Origin: Hyposmocoma kahamanoa
Lineage: Eukaryota > Arthropoda > Insecta > Lepidoptera > Cosmopterigidae
Direction of reading: 5' to 3'
NCBI RefSeq assembly: GCF_003589595.1
Contig: NW_020653900.1
Location: 5,195,630 to 5,259,629, forward strand
Length of the DNA stretch: 64,000 bases
Below, piece after piece: positions 1 to 11,340 of this stretch (its first letter is position 1; each line of letters begins with the position of its first letter). Below the pieces are notes generated by a model. It was not told where the DNA came from and made no database searches. It saw only the letters and a list, made by a program, of their open reading frames with translations. Both the position numbers and the translations under genes were made by a program.

Positions 1-103
1 CTGCTGGTATTCGATTAAATTAATTTAATGAAATGTTAAATACCTGCGGCATTTCCGGCTCTTGTTAAGCCACTGCTCATTTCAGATTATTTCCAATCAA
101 TCA

Positions 104-402
104 GAAGCCGTGGTAGTTTAATGTTTTGACCTACCGCCTCTCGAAACATAGGTCGTGCGTTCGAATCCGGGATCGTACCTCTGAATTTCTCGAAATTTAT
201 GTGCCAAACTTAATTTGAAATTTGCCATGAACTCTTCGAAGCAGGAAAACATCGTGATGAAACCTGTACGTCGAAGAGGGTTCACAAACCTCGGAAAACG
301 TGTGAGTCTCCAACCCGTATTGGGCCAGCGTGGCGTACTATGACCTAAACCCTCTTCTGAAAGAAGACTCGTGTCCAGCACTGTGACGTATACATGGGTT
401 GA
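104..402 (+). repeat. SINE-D, near full-length tRNA-derived SINE
   Basis: The head carries a tRNA-like A box near 105-130 and a B box (GTTCGAATCC) near 155. It is followed by a SINE body with the phrases ATCGTGATGAAACCTG and GTATTGGGCCAGCGTGG. The same body recurs at 1957, 7213 (minus), about 11990 and 12893. It matches my recollection of a common lepidopteran tRNA-derived SINE. The reading frames across it are not coding. Confidence 0.75.
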
Positions 403-1290
403 TTATTAATGCTCATTTTTGCGATTGGTAGTTTTCTTCATTGTCGATCAGTAACATAAGTTTAAGTGTTAATTTGAACACCTTAGCCTGGATATTACGA
501 AAAGTCGTGGTGCGTTTTACTGATCGACCTTGGAACTGAAAAGACTCCGAAAAAACCACAAGTGTATGAAAAGATGACATGAAAAAGTAGCGGGAAGAAA
601 CTGTGTACTTAATCATTTAGATTTTGATGAAAAAAAGAGCTAACATGGAGACCAACAGCAAATTGTTGTTAAAAAATTACTGAAAAAGTAAAGTAGTCAT
701 AATTATTGAAGAATGGCACATAGAATTTAGACAAAAGGAAGTAAACGAAAAGCGGAGTCTGAATGGGAGGTGCTCATTATCGCCCAAGGACATTGGCAAC
801 AACACAGGAGTTGCTTAAGCCAGCCGTTGAGAGTCTTGTGTAGCCTTGAGCTCTATAGAACCCATGTAGTAGTGCAAAGAAAACTCATCAGAAGGTAGCC
901 CATTATGCTCGCTTGGTCTTAGTATACCAGGTAGAAACGTGACAGTAGCACCAGCTCGAAACGTTTCTTTGAACACTCGTTAGTACACAAAGATATCCAA
1001 TGGCTCCGTAGTTTAAGGGACCTGTAACTATTTGTGAGGTAAATGGTACGAATTTGTCTTAGTACGGGATGTATGTTAAATATGTATGCGTTAGAATTCC
1101 GTGTAAAACCCTTATTAGTTAGTTAGTAACCCTGTACAAAATTAAGTTTGGAGCAGAACCGACGAAAACTGCTACTTCAAGAAGGTACAGATCACTGTGT
1201 CACAATGTCATGAGACTCCCTTTGGCGGAGTTAAAGCAAGATAGCAAAGTTTCTTGACCGCCAATATTTGCTTTATAATCTTGTAAACTT
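403..1290. other. no recognised feature
   Basis: AT-rich DNA without a convincing reading frame or a repeat shared with the rest of the window. Confidence 0.5.
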
Positions 1291-1530
1291 AGGAAATGAA
1301 ACTATTTTTCTGGATTTAAATCGCGTATATTTGTTTTTTCAAACAAACCAACGTTTCAGACCCTTTACAGGTCCCATGGACACGGTGACTGAGGTGGTAC
1401 AGTCATCAACCAGTTATGTACACTGGTAAAGGGCCCGAAACGGTGGTTTGTTTGAAAAACAAATATACGCGATTTAATTCCGGAAAAATGGTTTCATTTT
1501 CTATGTGTAACAATCGCGAAAACCTAGAGT
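1291..1530. repeat. head-to-head pair of Penelope-type arms
   Basis: 1291-1412 and 1421-1530 are inverted copies of the arm that flanks the Penelope-like element at 60486-61727. They share the TTTGTTT/AAACAAA hairpin, the phrase GGGCCCGAAAC and the CAATCGCGAAAACCTA end. Only about 8 bp lies between the arms and there is no coding sequence, so this is an empty or internally deleted form. Confidence 0.7.
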
Positions 1531-1956
1531 AATTTTTTAAACCGTAATAGTAAAACGTACTGGCAATTTTCTGATTTGGTCACAAAAGACAAAACTTAAC
1601 CAATCATTACACGTTCTGTCATTTAATCCTTCATTCATTACAAAAGCAAGCGAGGATATATATTTCCCGCAAGAGTCGTACCTTGTCAAGTAATATTGAA
1701 TTATGTACACGACCGATAACTCTAGATCCGTAGAATCATGATGGAAACCTTGGGAAAACTAATGTATTTTCGTTCCCTCTTGTATTTTGTGGGAAGTCAC
1801 GTATTTAACAGGTGCCGACTTTCTTTTGTTTCCTAACGTTAAGAGCTATTCAGATATTTTTACACGAATAAAAGGATCAAAAGAAACAGATTTCGGTACG
1901 ACGCCTTATTGTGGTTTGTATTTTCCACAAATAATAAAACCTGCCGAGAGAAAATT
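1531..1956. other. no recognised feature
   Basis: AT-rich; an 87-codon frame at 1787-2050 runs into SINE-D and is not supported as a gene. Confidence 0.45.
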
Positions 1957-2268
1957 CGTGGTAGCCTTGTGGTTTTACCTACCTCTCAAGCAAAGATTGT
2001 GGGTTCGAATCCGGGCTTGTAATTCTGAGTTTCTTGGAATTTATGTGTGAAATTTAACTTTAAATTTGCCATGAGCTTTTCAGTGAAAGAAAATATCGCG
2101 AAGAAACCTGCACAGATCTGCAAAGCAATTTAATGTTGTGTGTGAAGTTTCCGATACGTATTGGGCCCGCGTGGGAACTACATCCAAAGCCCGCTCATTG
2201 CAAGAGAAGGTTTGTGCCCAGAACAAGAAGAAGAAGAAGAAGAAGAAGAAGAAGAAGAAGAAGAGGAA
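1957..2268 (+). repeat. SINE-D copy ending in a (GAA)n microsatellite
   Basis: Truncated tRNA-like head with a B box (GGGTTCGAATCC), then the SINE-D body including ATTGGGCCCGCGTGGGAAC. A run of about 14 AAG/GAA units at 2226-2268 forms the tail, so the microsatellite probably arose from the SINE tail. Confidence 0.75.
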
Positions 2269-2269
2269 G

Positions 2270-3407
2270 TGGAACTTTATACTAACTTTTTTTTATAAAA
2301 ACTGAGGTATTCTCACCATTTCGAAGATTTGTTTTCCAAAATCTACGGAAACTTCGTCGCATACTCTCGTTCATTGCAGATTTTTTTTACGATTCCCCTC
2401 CATTTATTTCCTTGCAAAACATTCCAGGAACATTCTACATCGGTATAGTAATTAATTTTATATTTCATCAATGACTTTTAAGCTTCTCTATTCAATGCGC
2501 TTCGTAGTTTTGCGTGTATGTGCCTGAAAAACTTCAGATACAAAGTTGAGCAATGGACGATACCTCTTGTTTTCTTCCGAGTACCAATACTTGTAAAAGA
2601 TAACAAAAGCAAAATTTGTTCCAAATAATAAACGATAGTTTCCAAACGTAACATTTAAAAATCAGACGGTATAATACTTTGGCTTCTATAATACAGCTAT
2701 ACTTATAATCTGTGCTCTCATATTTGACTCCAAAGCGTACATAAAAAGTGGGAACTCGTAAAAAAGGCAAAATATGCACATATATTTGCTATAATATGCC
2801 TTTACAGCATTTTATTGAATTTGTTTTATTTTAGTACTTTTCGTTATAGTGGACCTTTTGTGTAATATTTGTACACAAATTTATGGTTAGGTTTTTCTTC
2901 TTTTATACTTTAAATATCCTGTCTACAGACTTATTGGCCGAACGCTATAACTTGGGCCTTTTAAAGATAAGAGTGGATAGGCATTATTTAAATGTGTATG
3001 CTACGTCATCGACCTCAATGCCGCTTTCTATCAGGAGTGAGATGCGCACTTATTTTGTTTTAAAAAAAATGCGATTCTTATCCGAAAAACTATACTTCCA
3101 ATCTATTGTATAGTGCTTGTATTGTAGTTGGGTTGGCTATCTTTGCGTTTGAATTCGAAATATAGCAATGCCGCTTTGCGGGCATGAGCAGATCAATAGT
3201 GTGACAAAGGACCGCAATCAATGGCGTGCAAAACAAAGCGATCAATTACAGGCAGGAATGACAAGTAGAAGTATTTGCTCTACAGGTATGTGGGGCAAAT
3301 TGAGTGCATCCATTAAAGGTACTGTATATACGTCCATGTTGTATTGGTGTTTTTCTAAGCATGCCTAAGCATGTATCAGTACTTCTTACTGTAAGTAAAG
3401 TAGTAAC
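2270..3407. other. no recognised feature
   Basis: Unrecognised AT-rich DNA. Short frames at 2534-2779, 2883-3113 and 3168-3368 lack any domain and have no supporting context. Confidence 0.45.
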
Positions 3408-3712
3408 AGTAAATCTCCTTGTGAAAAGTTCGTCCAGGGATTTACTGCCACCTTACCTATTTCTACTGCCAAGCGTAATGTGAGCATTCCTGAGTTCCTG
3501 TTTTGAAGGTTAGGGGTGCAGGTGAAATTACACGCATATGGCACTTGTCAACTTATGTCTCATGGTGACGGGTGATGGGCGCAACGGCTGTGCTCCTCAG
3601 ATATTTCCTGTTTCAAGTTCTGGGTGACACTGCAACTCCTATGAAGAGGCGTGCCGCTTACCACCAGGCCTTTGACTTATTCGTCCCGTCGCTTGGTATT
3701 TTAATAATTTTC
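3408..3712 (+). repeat. family A (A-tailed SINE-like) copy
   Basis: Reference description for family A, about 290 bp. It starts GTAGCAGTAGAGCTCC, then AAGAGTTCGTCC, GCCGCCAAGCAGTAATGTG, GTTCCGGTTTTGAAGGGTA, ATTACAGGCACATGGGAC, CAGTGGCAGTGCC and GGCGTGTCGCTTACC, and ends GTCACTTGGTATCATA plus an A-rich tail. The tail makes it retroposon-like. Its core resembles, from memory, a widespread lepidopteran short repeat with GTTCCGGTTTGAAGGGT. About 36 copies or fragments lie in this window on both strands. Confidence 0.75.
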
Positions 3713-3713
3713 T

Positions 3714-3808
3714 ACTTACTCACATTACTGCTCGGCGGCAGAAATGGAAAAGGTGATAGTACTTCCCTGGACAAACTCTTTCACAAGGAGCTCTACTGCG
3801 TCTGTCTT
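3714..3808 (-). repeat. family A 5' fragment, head-to-head with previous copy
   Basis: Reads TACTGCTCGGCGGCAGAAAT through to AGGAGCTCTACTGC, the reverse complement of the family A start. It abuts the tail of the copy at 3408-3712. Confidence 0.7.
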
Positions 3809-4126
3809 TGGGCAATGATGATCTCCTATCATGAAATGGCTCGCCTGTTCGCTTGCGATGAAAAAAAAAACAGCAGGAAGTATGTACCTGCACGTTTACA
3901 GATCATCCCCGAATAATGCATCGAATTACATAGCTAATTAAATTACATTTCCTAATGTAAAAATAATGAGTATGAATGAATAATAATCCTAAAGATATTT
4001 TCGCCTAACATGATTTTAATTCTCTGTGAAATTCTATTGCCTACAAGACAGGTCATGCCTAGTGTAGGAATGAAAAGTACGAATTTGCTTAATCCGTCTC
4101 GCAACATCACTATCGATCAAGCTGTA
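3809..4126. other. no recognised feature
   Basis: AT-rich spacer; nothing recognised. Confidence 0.45.
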
Positions 4127-4371
4127 TTTTTAACCGACTTCAAAAGAGGAGGAGGTTTTCAATTCGACTGAATTTTTTTTTTGTATGTATGTATGTTACA
4201 CGGTAACTTCACCATTTGTGAACCGATTTAGATGATACTTTTTTCCTATTATATATATTCCTATTATATATATTATACCTCAGTAGTGGTCTAATCTAAA
4301 TTGGAAGAAAATATTCCATGTCTAAGGGTGGCAAATTAGAGGATGAATGACTTTTGAGGTCGGTTTTTTTA
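4127..4371 (+). mobile_element. family F, short non-autonomous inverted-repeat element
   Basis: Left end TTTTTAACCGACTTCAAAAG; the right end reads CTTTTGAGGTCGGTTTTTTT, an imperfect inverted match of about 20 bp. The interior contains GTGAACCGATTTAGATGAT and GGTGGCAAATTAGAGGATGA. Similar copies lie at 27968, 32820 (both minus) and 48948. No coding capacity. Confidence 0.6.
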
Positions 4372-4531
4372 GTAATCTGTACTGAGATTATTATGCTTGT
4401 GTTTATTATTAAAGGACAAATAAATTTTATGATTTATTTTTATTTTATTATTTAATAATTATTGTCACCCCATGAAATCATCAAAATGTTATATAAGTGC
4501 CCTCTAAGATGGACATGATCTTTAACAAATA

Positions 4532-5823
4532 CGTGGAGCGCACCATAAGTTTCAGGAATGAATAAGAAAAAAATACTATAAATGGTCAGAAATGAATTTA
4601 TTGATTCTCTATATATTTTCCATTAGCGTTAATGGACTTTTTCATACGAATGAATGAATTTTGAAAACATTTATGCCACTCCTCCGTGACAATCTCTGAA
4701 ACATATTTTTCACACTCTTCGACAGTCCCTTCAGGTGTTGAAAATCGTCAACCGCGTAACTGGTCCTTAATTTTTAGAAATAAATAAAAGTGACAACGTG
4801 GCAGGTCGGGACTCTATACAGGATGGCTAATAAGGTCAACGTTTTCCACCTTCAAAAATTCATTTGTCTGTCTGGCAATGTGAGAACTGGCTTTATCGTG
4901 GTGCAAGATGATACGGCGTTTACGGTTATTTTTACGGAGTTTGTCAATAATTTCCGGCAAACAAATGGTCATGTACCAATCACTATTCACCGTACAACGA
5001 TTCTCCAAAGTAACATTAATCACGTGTCCTGTTTTATTAAAAAAAGAAGCAATCATCCGCTTAGTTGGCACTTTGCATGCGCGCCACTTTGGTTGGTTTC
5101 GACTCATCTCGAAAGACCCATACGCTCGATTGCTGCTTTGTTTTGGGATCGTAACTATAAATCCATATGTCGTCACCTGTTTGTATGTCCCACACCAAAT
5201 TTGACGCCCCTTCGTTGAATCTGGTAAGCATGGCATTGCACCAAGTGACGCGATCCGTGTTTTGAACCTCAGTCAAATTGTGTTGGATCCACTGAGAGCA
5301 CAGCTTTTTCACACCCAATTGTTTGTGTAGTATTGATTGTATTTGACTCATGCTTATGCCTAAAGATGCACGAGTTTCATGGTATATTACATGCCTGTCT
5401 GTTTTGATCATACGGCGCACAGTATCGATGTTTTTGTTGTTCACAGCAGTGGACGGGCGACCATCACGAAATTCGTCAGTGAGATTCATACGACCGCGTG
5501 TGAATTCTGCAAATCAGCTATAAATAGTCGTCTTGCATGGTGCTTCATCGCCAAAGCAGTTTGAAGCCGAGCGAAGCTCCGCTGAGTTGTTAAATCACTC
5601 TTATATTCGTAGAAAATCATACTACGAAAATTTTCACGAGTTAAATCCATGGTGATGTAGACAACCAATTTCTAAAATGACGCCACAATGTAAAAACAAG
5701 TGACAGTCAGATGAAACAAACTGTATTCTACAGCCAAAGAGTTCCCTTTTCAAATGTTGTAATTACTTTTTAAATATTGTTTATGTAAGAGACCAGTTCC
5801 GGAAACTTATAGTGCGCCCTATG
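4532..5823 (-). mobile_element. mariner transposon, copy 1 (1292 bp)
   Basis: Terminal inverted repeats share GCGCACTATAAGTTTC-type sequence at both ends. The element is flanked by TA at 4530-4531 and 5824-5825, the usual Tc1/mariner target duplication. Its length is normal for a mariner. Related copies are at 28624-29898 and 58589-59421. Confidence 0.9.
4598..5650 (-). pseudogene. mariner transposase pseudogene (DD34D type)
   Basis: A DNA-cutting and joining transposase acting on the element's own ends, now broken. The intact frame would start at the ATG ending at 5650. Homologous pieces lie in three frames: 5486-5668, 5061-5489 and 4814-5236. They include the N-terminal helix-turn-helix region, the WIYSYDPKTKQQSS block after the first catalytic Asp, and the HHD block with the second Asp. 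A stop (TAG) replaces the Tyr before SPDL. In the same region the third catalytic Asp is read as His, whereas copies 2 and 3 keep Asp. This copy cannot encode active transposase. Confidence 0.85.
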
Positions 5824-6084
5824 TAAACTAGTTTTTAGATTCGTTCCCGCTTTCACAGGTCACAGGCCGTAAGCACAGTCGGTCAAGTGAAATAATAAAC
5901 TTTATATCTCTATATTAAATCTCGGTGCTCCAAACTAGTGAAATGGAAAGAATCCAACAGCGAGTTTATGAATTGGAATCTTATGAGCAGATAGTGCAAA
6001 ATGTGAACTGGTAAAAACCGGCTTCTTGCGCGTAATATACCAAAATGGTCGTCCTTGTCCAAACAAACGATTTGACGATCATTG

Positions 6085-6255
6085 ACGACCTCCTTGGTCG
6101 AGTGGCTTGCACACCGGTTGTCATAATGTCGCCATCTCTGAGGTCCCGTGTTCGATCCCCAGTCGGGTCAATGCAGAAAAACTAACTTTTCTATATTGTC
6201 TCGGGTCTAGGTGTTTGTGGTACAGTTGTTGTTTCTAAGTCAGTTCAGTCTTCTT
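6085..6255 (+). repeat. SINE-C, tRNA-derived SINE
   Basis: Starts GACCTCCTTGGTCGAGTGGC (A box TGGTCGAGTGG) and has a B box GTTCGATCCCC near 6150. The body reads AGAAAAACTAACTTTTCTAT. Other copies are at 9455 and 51389. Confidence 0.7.
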
Positions 6256-6321
6256 TATTATATTCGATAAAATGAGAAACAAAGGGATTTCCAAACTATA
6301 ATCGGGAAGCATATTTTTTTA

Positions 6322-6615
6322 TAATACCACGTGACGGGATGAACAAGTCATGCACCTGGTGATGAGCGACACGCCTATACATTAACAGTTGCTGTGCCAT
6401 TCGGAGCTATGAATCTCAAAGATCTTAGGGGCACTGCCACTGCGCATGGCACCCTGAATCATAAGATGATAAGTCGCATGTGTCTGCAATTTCACCAGCA
6501 CCCTTACCATTCTATGCAGTAATGTTCAGATTACTGCTTGGCGGCAGAAATGGGTAAGAGGCAGCAGAGACTTCTCTGGACGAACTCTTTCACAAGGAAC
6601 GCTACTACTACTAAA
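6322..6615 (-). repeat. family A copy
   Basis: Near full length in reverse orientation, T-rich side at left, ending TACTACTACTAAA at right. Confidence 0.7.
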
Positions 6616-7212
6616 CTACTTTTGCAGTCGAGTACAACAATATATCACCTGCCAATTACCGGCTGTAAGCGAGCAGTGGTAAAGTGGCTTAAGTTCTTGG
6701 ACTATCACAAGCTTTAAAGAACTGAAAACCTTTTGCATCCCACGTTATAATTAAAGTATTGCACATATGTACATTTACCCACCGAAATACAAATACCTAC
6801 AACACACGCAAGCTCACCAGCCCAACTTCTCTTTTACCGAACTACACATACAAATTTATTTACTCTTGATACTTTCTCTTATGAACTTGTAACTCAATTC
6901 TTATTCTTTCCGAAAAATTGTAGTAATTTTGTGACCTGTAATACAGGCGTTTTTATGCCTCTATCTCAGGCACCAGTCTCTCGCAAATAAGGTTTAATGT
7001 CGAGTTAGTTAGTGAATGTTGGAAACTCAGTAAGCAAAGCAATAAACTATGATGGATACAGAATGGAAAAATATTATTTTATTTAAATAAAGCTTTTAAG
7101 CTCCTAAAACTGCGTATTAATGTTATTAAAAAGAACATTGTATTATATGAAAAATACGTGTTGGGAGTTCACATGCTTTCCGAGGGTGTTTTTTCTTTTC
7201 CGGAATTGCTTA
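6616..7212. other. no recognised feature
   Basis: AT-rich; nothing recognised. Confidence 0.45.
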
Positions 7213-7311
7213 GGTTAAAATTTCAAATGAAATTTGAGGTGCGAGCCCGGATTCCAACCCACGGCTTCTGCTTGAGAGGCGGTAGATCAAACAATTAGGC
7301 TACCATGGCTT
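7213..7311 (-). repeat. SINE-D head fragment
   Basis: Reverse-strand tRNA-like head with B box (forward strand reads GGATTCCAACCC) and AGCCATGGTAG start. The body is truncated. Confidence 0.65.
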
Positions 7312-7448
7312 TTAGATCGCGATATGTGATTTAGGTCCGGAAAAATAACGTCACAAGCGCGTAACCCTAACAACTCGATATAATTTCTCTTCTAAGAATT
7401 TTATGAGCGTATAACACAAGTTTCTTCGCAATGTGGCATGCACTGTTG

Positions 7449-7690
7449 AAACAATTAACTGCCTCAGTGACCGAACGATTGCCAAACCGGACTGCCACGC
7501 AGAGGTCCCAGGTTCGATTCCCGGGCCGGGAAAAGTATTTTTGTATGGCCTACATTAATTTCTCTCGTGAGTTTGGGTGTAATTTGTGGTTGTCTATGTG
7601 TGTGCCCATGGCACCCGCGACACAAGGTTTCCCTAGTGCGGGGCTATGTTGAGTGTGTGCGTTATTATTGTTATTATTATTGATTATTAA
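7449..7690 (+). repeat. SINE-B, tRNA-derived SINE
   Basis: Reference for SINE-B. tRNA-like head with A box (CCGAACGATT; GGCCGAACGGTTACC in better copies) and B box GGTTCGATTCCCGG. The body reads GGTGTAATTTGTGGTTGTCT and the tail is a (TTATTA)n run. Nine copies or fragments occur in the window. Confidence 0.8.
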
Positions 7691-8346
7691 ATAAACTTTT
7701 TCCTTTTTTTTTTTAAATTAAATGGACTTGCTTTTGACCACTACCTAGTTCTGGAGTAAAGATAGGATCTACGATGGAACGAGCTTGCCCAAAAGATGCC
7801 TATTCAGTCGCACCTTAAAGGTACCCGGGTTGTACGAATTCGGAAATACAGACGCTAACTAAACTGAACTGCAGTAAATCAAACTCAGGCCTTCTAGGTT
7901 GTTATTCTCCCAAACAAGCTTTCTGTGTAGAATCAATTTTAATATCCATTCTATCAAAATAACTTCACTGTACGTAACTTCTGTTAATTATTTATAGTAG
8001 TAAGTGTATATTACTCACATGTACGAATACGTATATTGTTGATAATTTTATATTTTTATCTGAATTTTTATTGTATTACTTCCTTAAGATTTTAATTTTG
8101 TTTTATTAACACTTTTGTACGGACCACCTTCAGAAATCTGAAATAAAGTTTTTTTTAAATTTTTATTTTATTGAACTTTGATTTGCTGCATTGACATCTT
8201 CTAATTCTAGTTTTATTTTGCTGCACTAAGATAGTTCTAGTTCTAGTCTCATTTCCCAGTTAAATTTGTTGATGTTTTAAATTATTATTGTGTTCATTTT
8301 GTAAGCATTTTTAAGTTAGTTAATTACCAACCGAACAACATAAAAA
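7691..8346. other. no recognised feature
   Basis: Unrecognised AT-rich DNA. Confidence 0.4.
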
Positions 8347-8556
8347 ATCTTACATACTTCTGCCGCCAAGCAGTAATGTGAGTATTACTCCATTCCGGTT
8401 TGGAAGGGTTAAGGGTGCTGGTGAACGTGCACATTGGCGTTGCCCCTAAGATCTTTACGATAAAAAGTTACAAGCGGCGCTGCAACTGTTACGGATAGGC
8501 GTGTTGCTTACCAGGCGCACTACTTGCTCGTCCCGTCACTTGATATTATTTTAAAA
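8347..8556 (+). repeat. family A copy, 5' truncated
   Basis: Begins at CTTCTGCCGCCAAGCAG and ends with GTCACTTGATATT and an A run. Confidence 0.65.
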
Positions 8557-8586
8557 AAACAATAAGTAATAATATTTTATTTAAGA

Positions 8587-8670
8587 AATGAAACTAATTC
8601 TTCGGTGGTAAATCGCGTATATTTGTTTTTTCAAACAAACCAATGTTTCGAGCGCTTTACGAAGAAATCG
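8587..8670 (-). repeat. Penelope-type arm fragment
   Basis: Contains AAATCGCGTATATTTG, the TTTTTTCAAACAAACC hairpin side and GTTTCGAGCGC, as in the left arm at 60486. Confidence 0.6.
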
Positions 8671-8897
8671 CGTAAAAACTAATAAACCAATATTTAATTT
8701 TGCATTTTTATTTACAATTAACAATATTACGTTTTTACACTTTAAATTTACAAACATTCTTTAATTCCACTAAATAATAAACACTATCCTCCAAGAACAT
8801 CCTCGTAACATGGGTTACCGCGTCGGCGTCGTCGCCATCACGAGATAACATCCTGTAGGACAGAGTCGCTATTCTGCCCTTACAATGTATACTATCC

Positions 8898-9133
8898 TAT
8901 TAGCCACCAAGCAGTAATGTGAGGATAACTGCGTTCCGATTTGGAAAGGTTAGGGTGCTGGTGAAATTAGACGCACATGGGATTTGTCAACTTATGTCTA
9001 CGGGTGGCGAGCGCATTGGCAGTGCCCCTCAGATCTTTGCAATTTAAATAAAGTTCTGAGTGGTACTGCAACTGCTATGGAATGGCGTGTTCCTTACCAC
9101 CAGGCGCACGACTTGTTCGTCCCTCAAAAAAAC
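8898..9133 (+). repeat. family A copy, 5' truncated
   Basis: Begins at GCCACCAAGCAGTAATGTG and ends at TTGTTCGTCCCTCAAAAAAA. Confidence 0.65.
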
Positions 9134-9454
9134 CGCGTGTAGTCGGTTTCGACTCCATGCATTTGTTTTGTATTGACTTCGCGCATACAGTCAGTCTGGT
9201 AACAGCCTTAATTCCTGTAAAAGGTCACTATCGCCTTTTAAAAAGAATTTCACTAACTTGTTTATCCGACGGCTTGACGAGGACGTCCTAGCGAGGGTTG
9301 CGACACAGCGCGGAACATTCGTCATCATGAATTGAAAATTAGGACAGAGAAACAAGAAAATATATGGTTATATTTATGTAAACGCTTATTTGAAGTCGGA
9401 TAATTAATTTTGTCTGATGTAGGAAAGCCTTTCCGGACGGCTTCTGTGCTTAAC
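9134..9454. other. no recognised feature
   Basis: Nothing recognised. Confidence 0.4.
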
Positions 9455-9665
9455 TTGTGGCTTGCACACTGGTTTTTAACGTGTCGCTATCTCTGAGCTC
9501 CCGGCTTCGATCCCCGGCCGGTTTAGTGTAGAAAAACTAACTTTTGTATAATATGTCGGGTCTGGGTGTTCGTGGGACCGTCATTGTTTCCAATTTCCAT
9601 AACACAAGTGCTTTAGTTTCTTACTTTGGGATCAGGACAATGTATGTGATTGTCTATGATGACAT
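9455..9665 (+). repeat. SINE-C copy
   Basis: Contains GGCTTGCACACTGG, a B box GCTTCGATCCCC and AGAAAAACTAACTTTTGTAT. The 3' part ends ACTTTGGGATCAGGACAATG. Confidence 0.7.
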
Positions 9666-9821
9666 GTAGGTAAATTAAAATTTGTTTATCGAAGGAAATA
9701 TTCTTTAAAATTATGAATCACTGTGCACCAATAATAATACATGGACATATTCAGAACAACTCCACATTTTTATTGCAGACGACTGTTTTTTTTTTTTTAA
9801 TTTATAACAGTGTGTGTTTCA

Positions 9822-10085
9822 GGTGACGGAACGAACAAGTCTTGCGCCTGGTAACTATTAAGAAATCTATAGTCTGGTGGTAAGCGACACGCATATCCAT
9901 AACAGTTGCAATGCCACTTGCTTTAAATCGCAATTATCTTAGGGCCAGTGTTACTTTGCCCGTCACCCTGAGATGTGTGTTGACAAGTCCCATGACAAAT
10001 GCCTGTAATTTCATCCTTCAAAGCCGGAATGCAGAATGCTCATTACGGCTTTGCGGCAGAAATAGGTAAGGTGGCAGTACTTGTA
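9822..10085 (-). repeat. family A copy, truncated at its 5' end
   Basis: Preceded by a T run (9787 onward) and stops within GGTGGCAGTACTT. Confidence 0.65.
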
Positions 10086-10370
10086 AGTGTGCACATATGT
10101 GTGAAATTAAAAATTATCTTCATTGTCATGCATTGAACTCAAAATATAAACCTATACGACATAATTTACAATGAGTCGTTTTCCTTCAACGAAACTTTGT
10201 ATCTTTTTGTGTTTAGTTACGCCGTGTACTAGCGAGCTTTAACCATAACATTACATGTTATATTGCCTTGTAAATCATAGTGTGTACGTGGTCCGCGATC
10301 TTGCCATGAGATCATAACGCGTACCTCAATAGTGACACAACTACAAAATCGTAAATTTTAGTTAATTACG

Positions 10371-10440
10371 ATATGAAACTATTTTTCGTATCTAAATCGT
10401 GTATTCTTTTTTCAAACAAACCAACGTTTCGGGCCTTCAG
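10371..10440 (-). repeat. Penelope-type arm fragment
   Basis: GAAACTATTTTTCGTATC followed by TTTTTTCAAACAAACC and CGTTTCGGGCC. Confidence 0.55.
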
Positions 10441-10615
10441 GTGTAATGGTTTGTGGCCGTCGCAAATTTGAGTATATTAAAAAAAAACTAAAAATTGTAG
10501 TAAATTCGTTCTTATTGTGGAATTTACTTTATATAATTTATATTCATCAGCCAATAATAGAATTACTAAACAAGTATGGTTACTTAGTAAGGGATACACG
10601 TGAATCCTCCGCCCC

Positions 10616-10778
10616 AATTCCTTAACTCAGTACCAGAGGAACTCCCAAAATTTGGTCTAAGTGACGAACCCTTACAAGGCCGTTATCCGTTTGCAGTTCG
10701 TTGAGGCGTCGTGTTATTACGCTAAACTCCCATCTGCGGTCTGAGGTACAGCTGCAAGCCTACACATGATCTCCTGGT
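10616..10778 (-). pseudogene. gypsy-type integrase C-terminal remnant
   Basis: On the minus strand a frame from about 10778 reads VFKPGDHV, a stop, then TSDRRWEFSVITRRLNE and RHLDQI before a stop near 10623. FKPGDHV, RRW and RRH/RHLDQ are features of the C-terminal end of Ty3/gypsy integrases. Just downstream the minus strand reads GGGGCGGAGGA, a plausible polypurine tract next to a 3' LTR. I did not delimit an LTR. This is a short dead remnant with one internal stop. Confidence 0.5.
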
Positions 10779-11089
10779 TTGAACACGCTAGTTAGATTAG
10801 GTTAGTGTGCGTAGTGTGATTGTGGTCTGATGTGGAGGTTTCCTCACCATTGCATGAAGCTTGATACGCACTAGGCGTCGCTCCCGAAGGTTCTGAGGTG
10901 TTTCTAAATTTGGATTTCGCGTCGGTTTGGATACTGCGTCCAGCGAGACCGACGAAGTTGTTATACGTGTCACGGCAATTTACATTACTCCGCAAAGTCT
11001 GCCGATATTGTGGAGTATATACGGGTGAAAGCCAATGCTACCCTGAGGGTCGAGCAGTTGGTGTCCCGCCATTAGGTAAATTTTAATTA

Positions 11090-11340
11090 ATTTGTGGTGA
11101 GAGTACCAACTCATCATCTGTCGACCTTCATGAAAGATGAGTTTTGGCCGAAGGGGGTCATGTACCGACGTTTCCGAGGCCGGCTATCGGACACCCACGT
11201 TGCGTCATACCTCGCAGACAATACGCGTAAATAATAATTAATCAGTAGTGTTTTTATTGTATTATGATGTATATTAGTCTATAAGGTATGTATTTATGGG
11301 TCTTTGTAACCTGAATGTAAACAAATAAATAAATAAATAA
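11090..11340 (+). pseudogene. LINE ORF1-like tail with (TAAA)n 3' end
   Basis: A frame to the stop near 11234 reads VPTHHLSTFMKDEFWPKGVM followed by YRRFRGRLSD. I recognise FWPxGVxxRRFRGRL as the C-terminal signature of gag-like ORF1 proteins of insect LINEs. About 100 bases of AT-rich 3' sequence follow, ending in repeated AAATA units at 11320-11345, which looks like a LINE tail. 5' truncated. Confidence 0.45.

Noticed and set aside
118..381. 87-codon minus-strand frame
   Set aside because: Lies wholly within SINE-D and is not conserved in other SINE-D copies.
4790..5564. Plus-strand frames of 61-142 codons (also 28984-29280, 59027-59370)
   Set aside because: Antisense shadows of mariner transposase.
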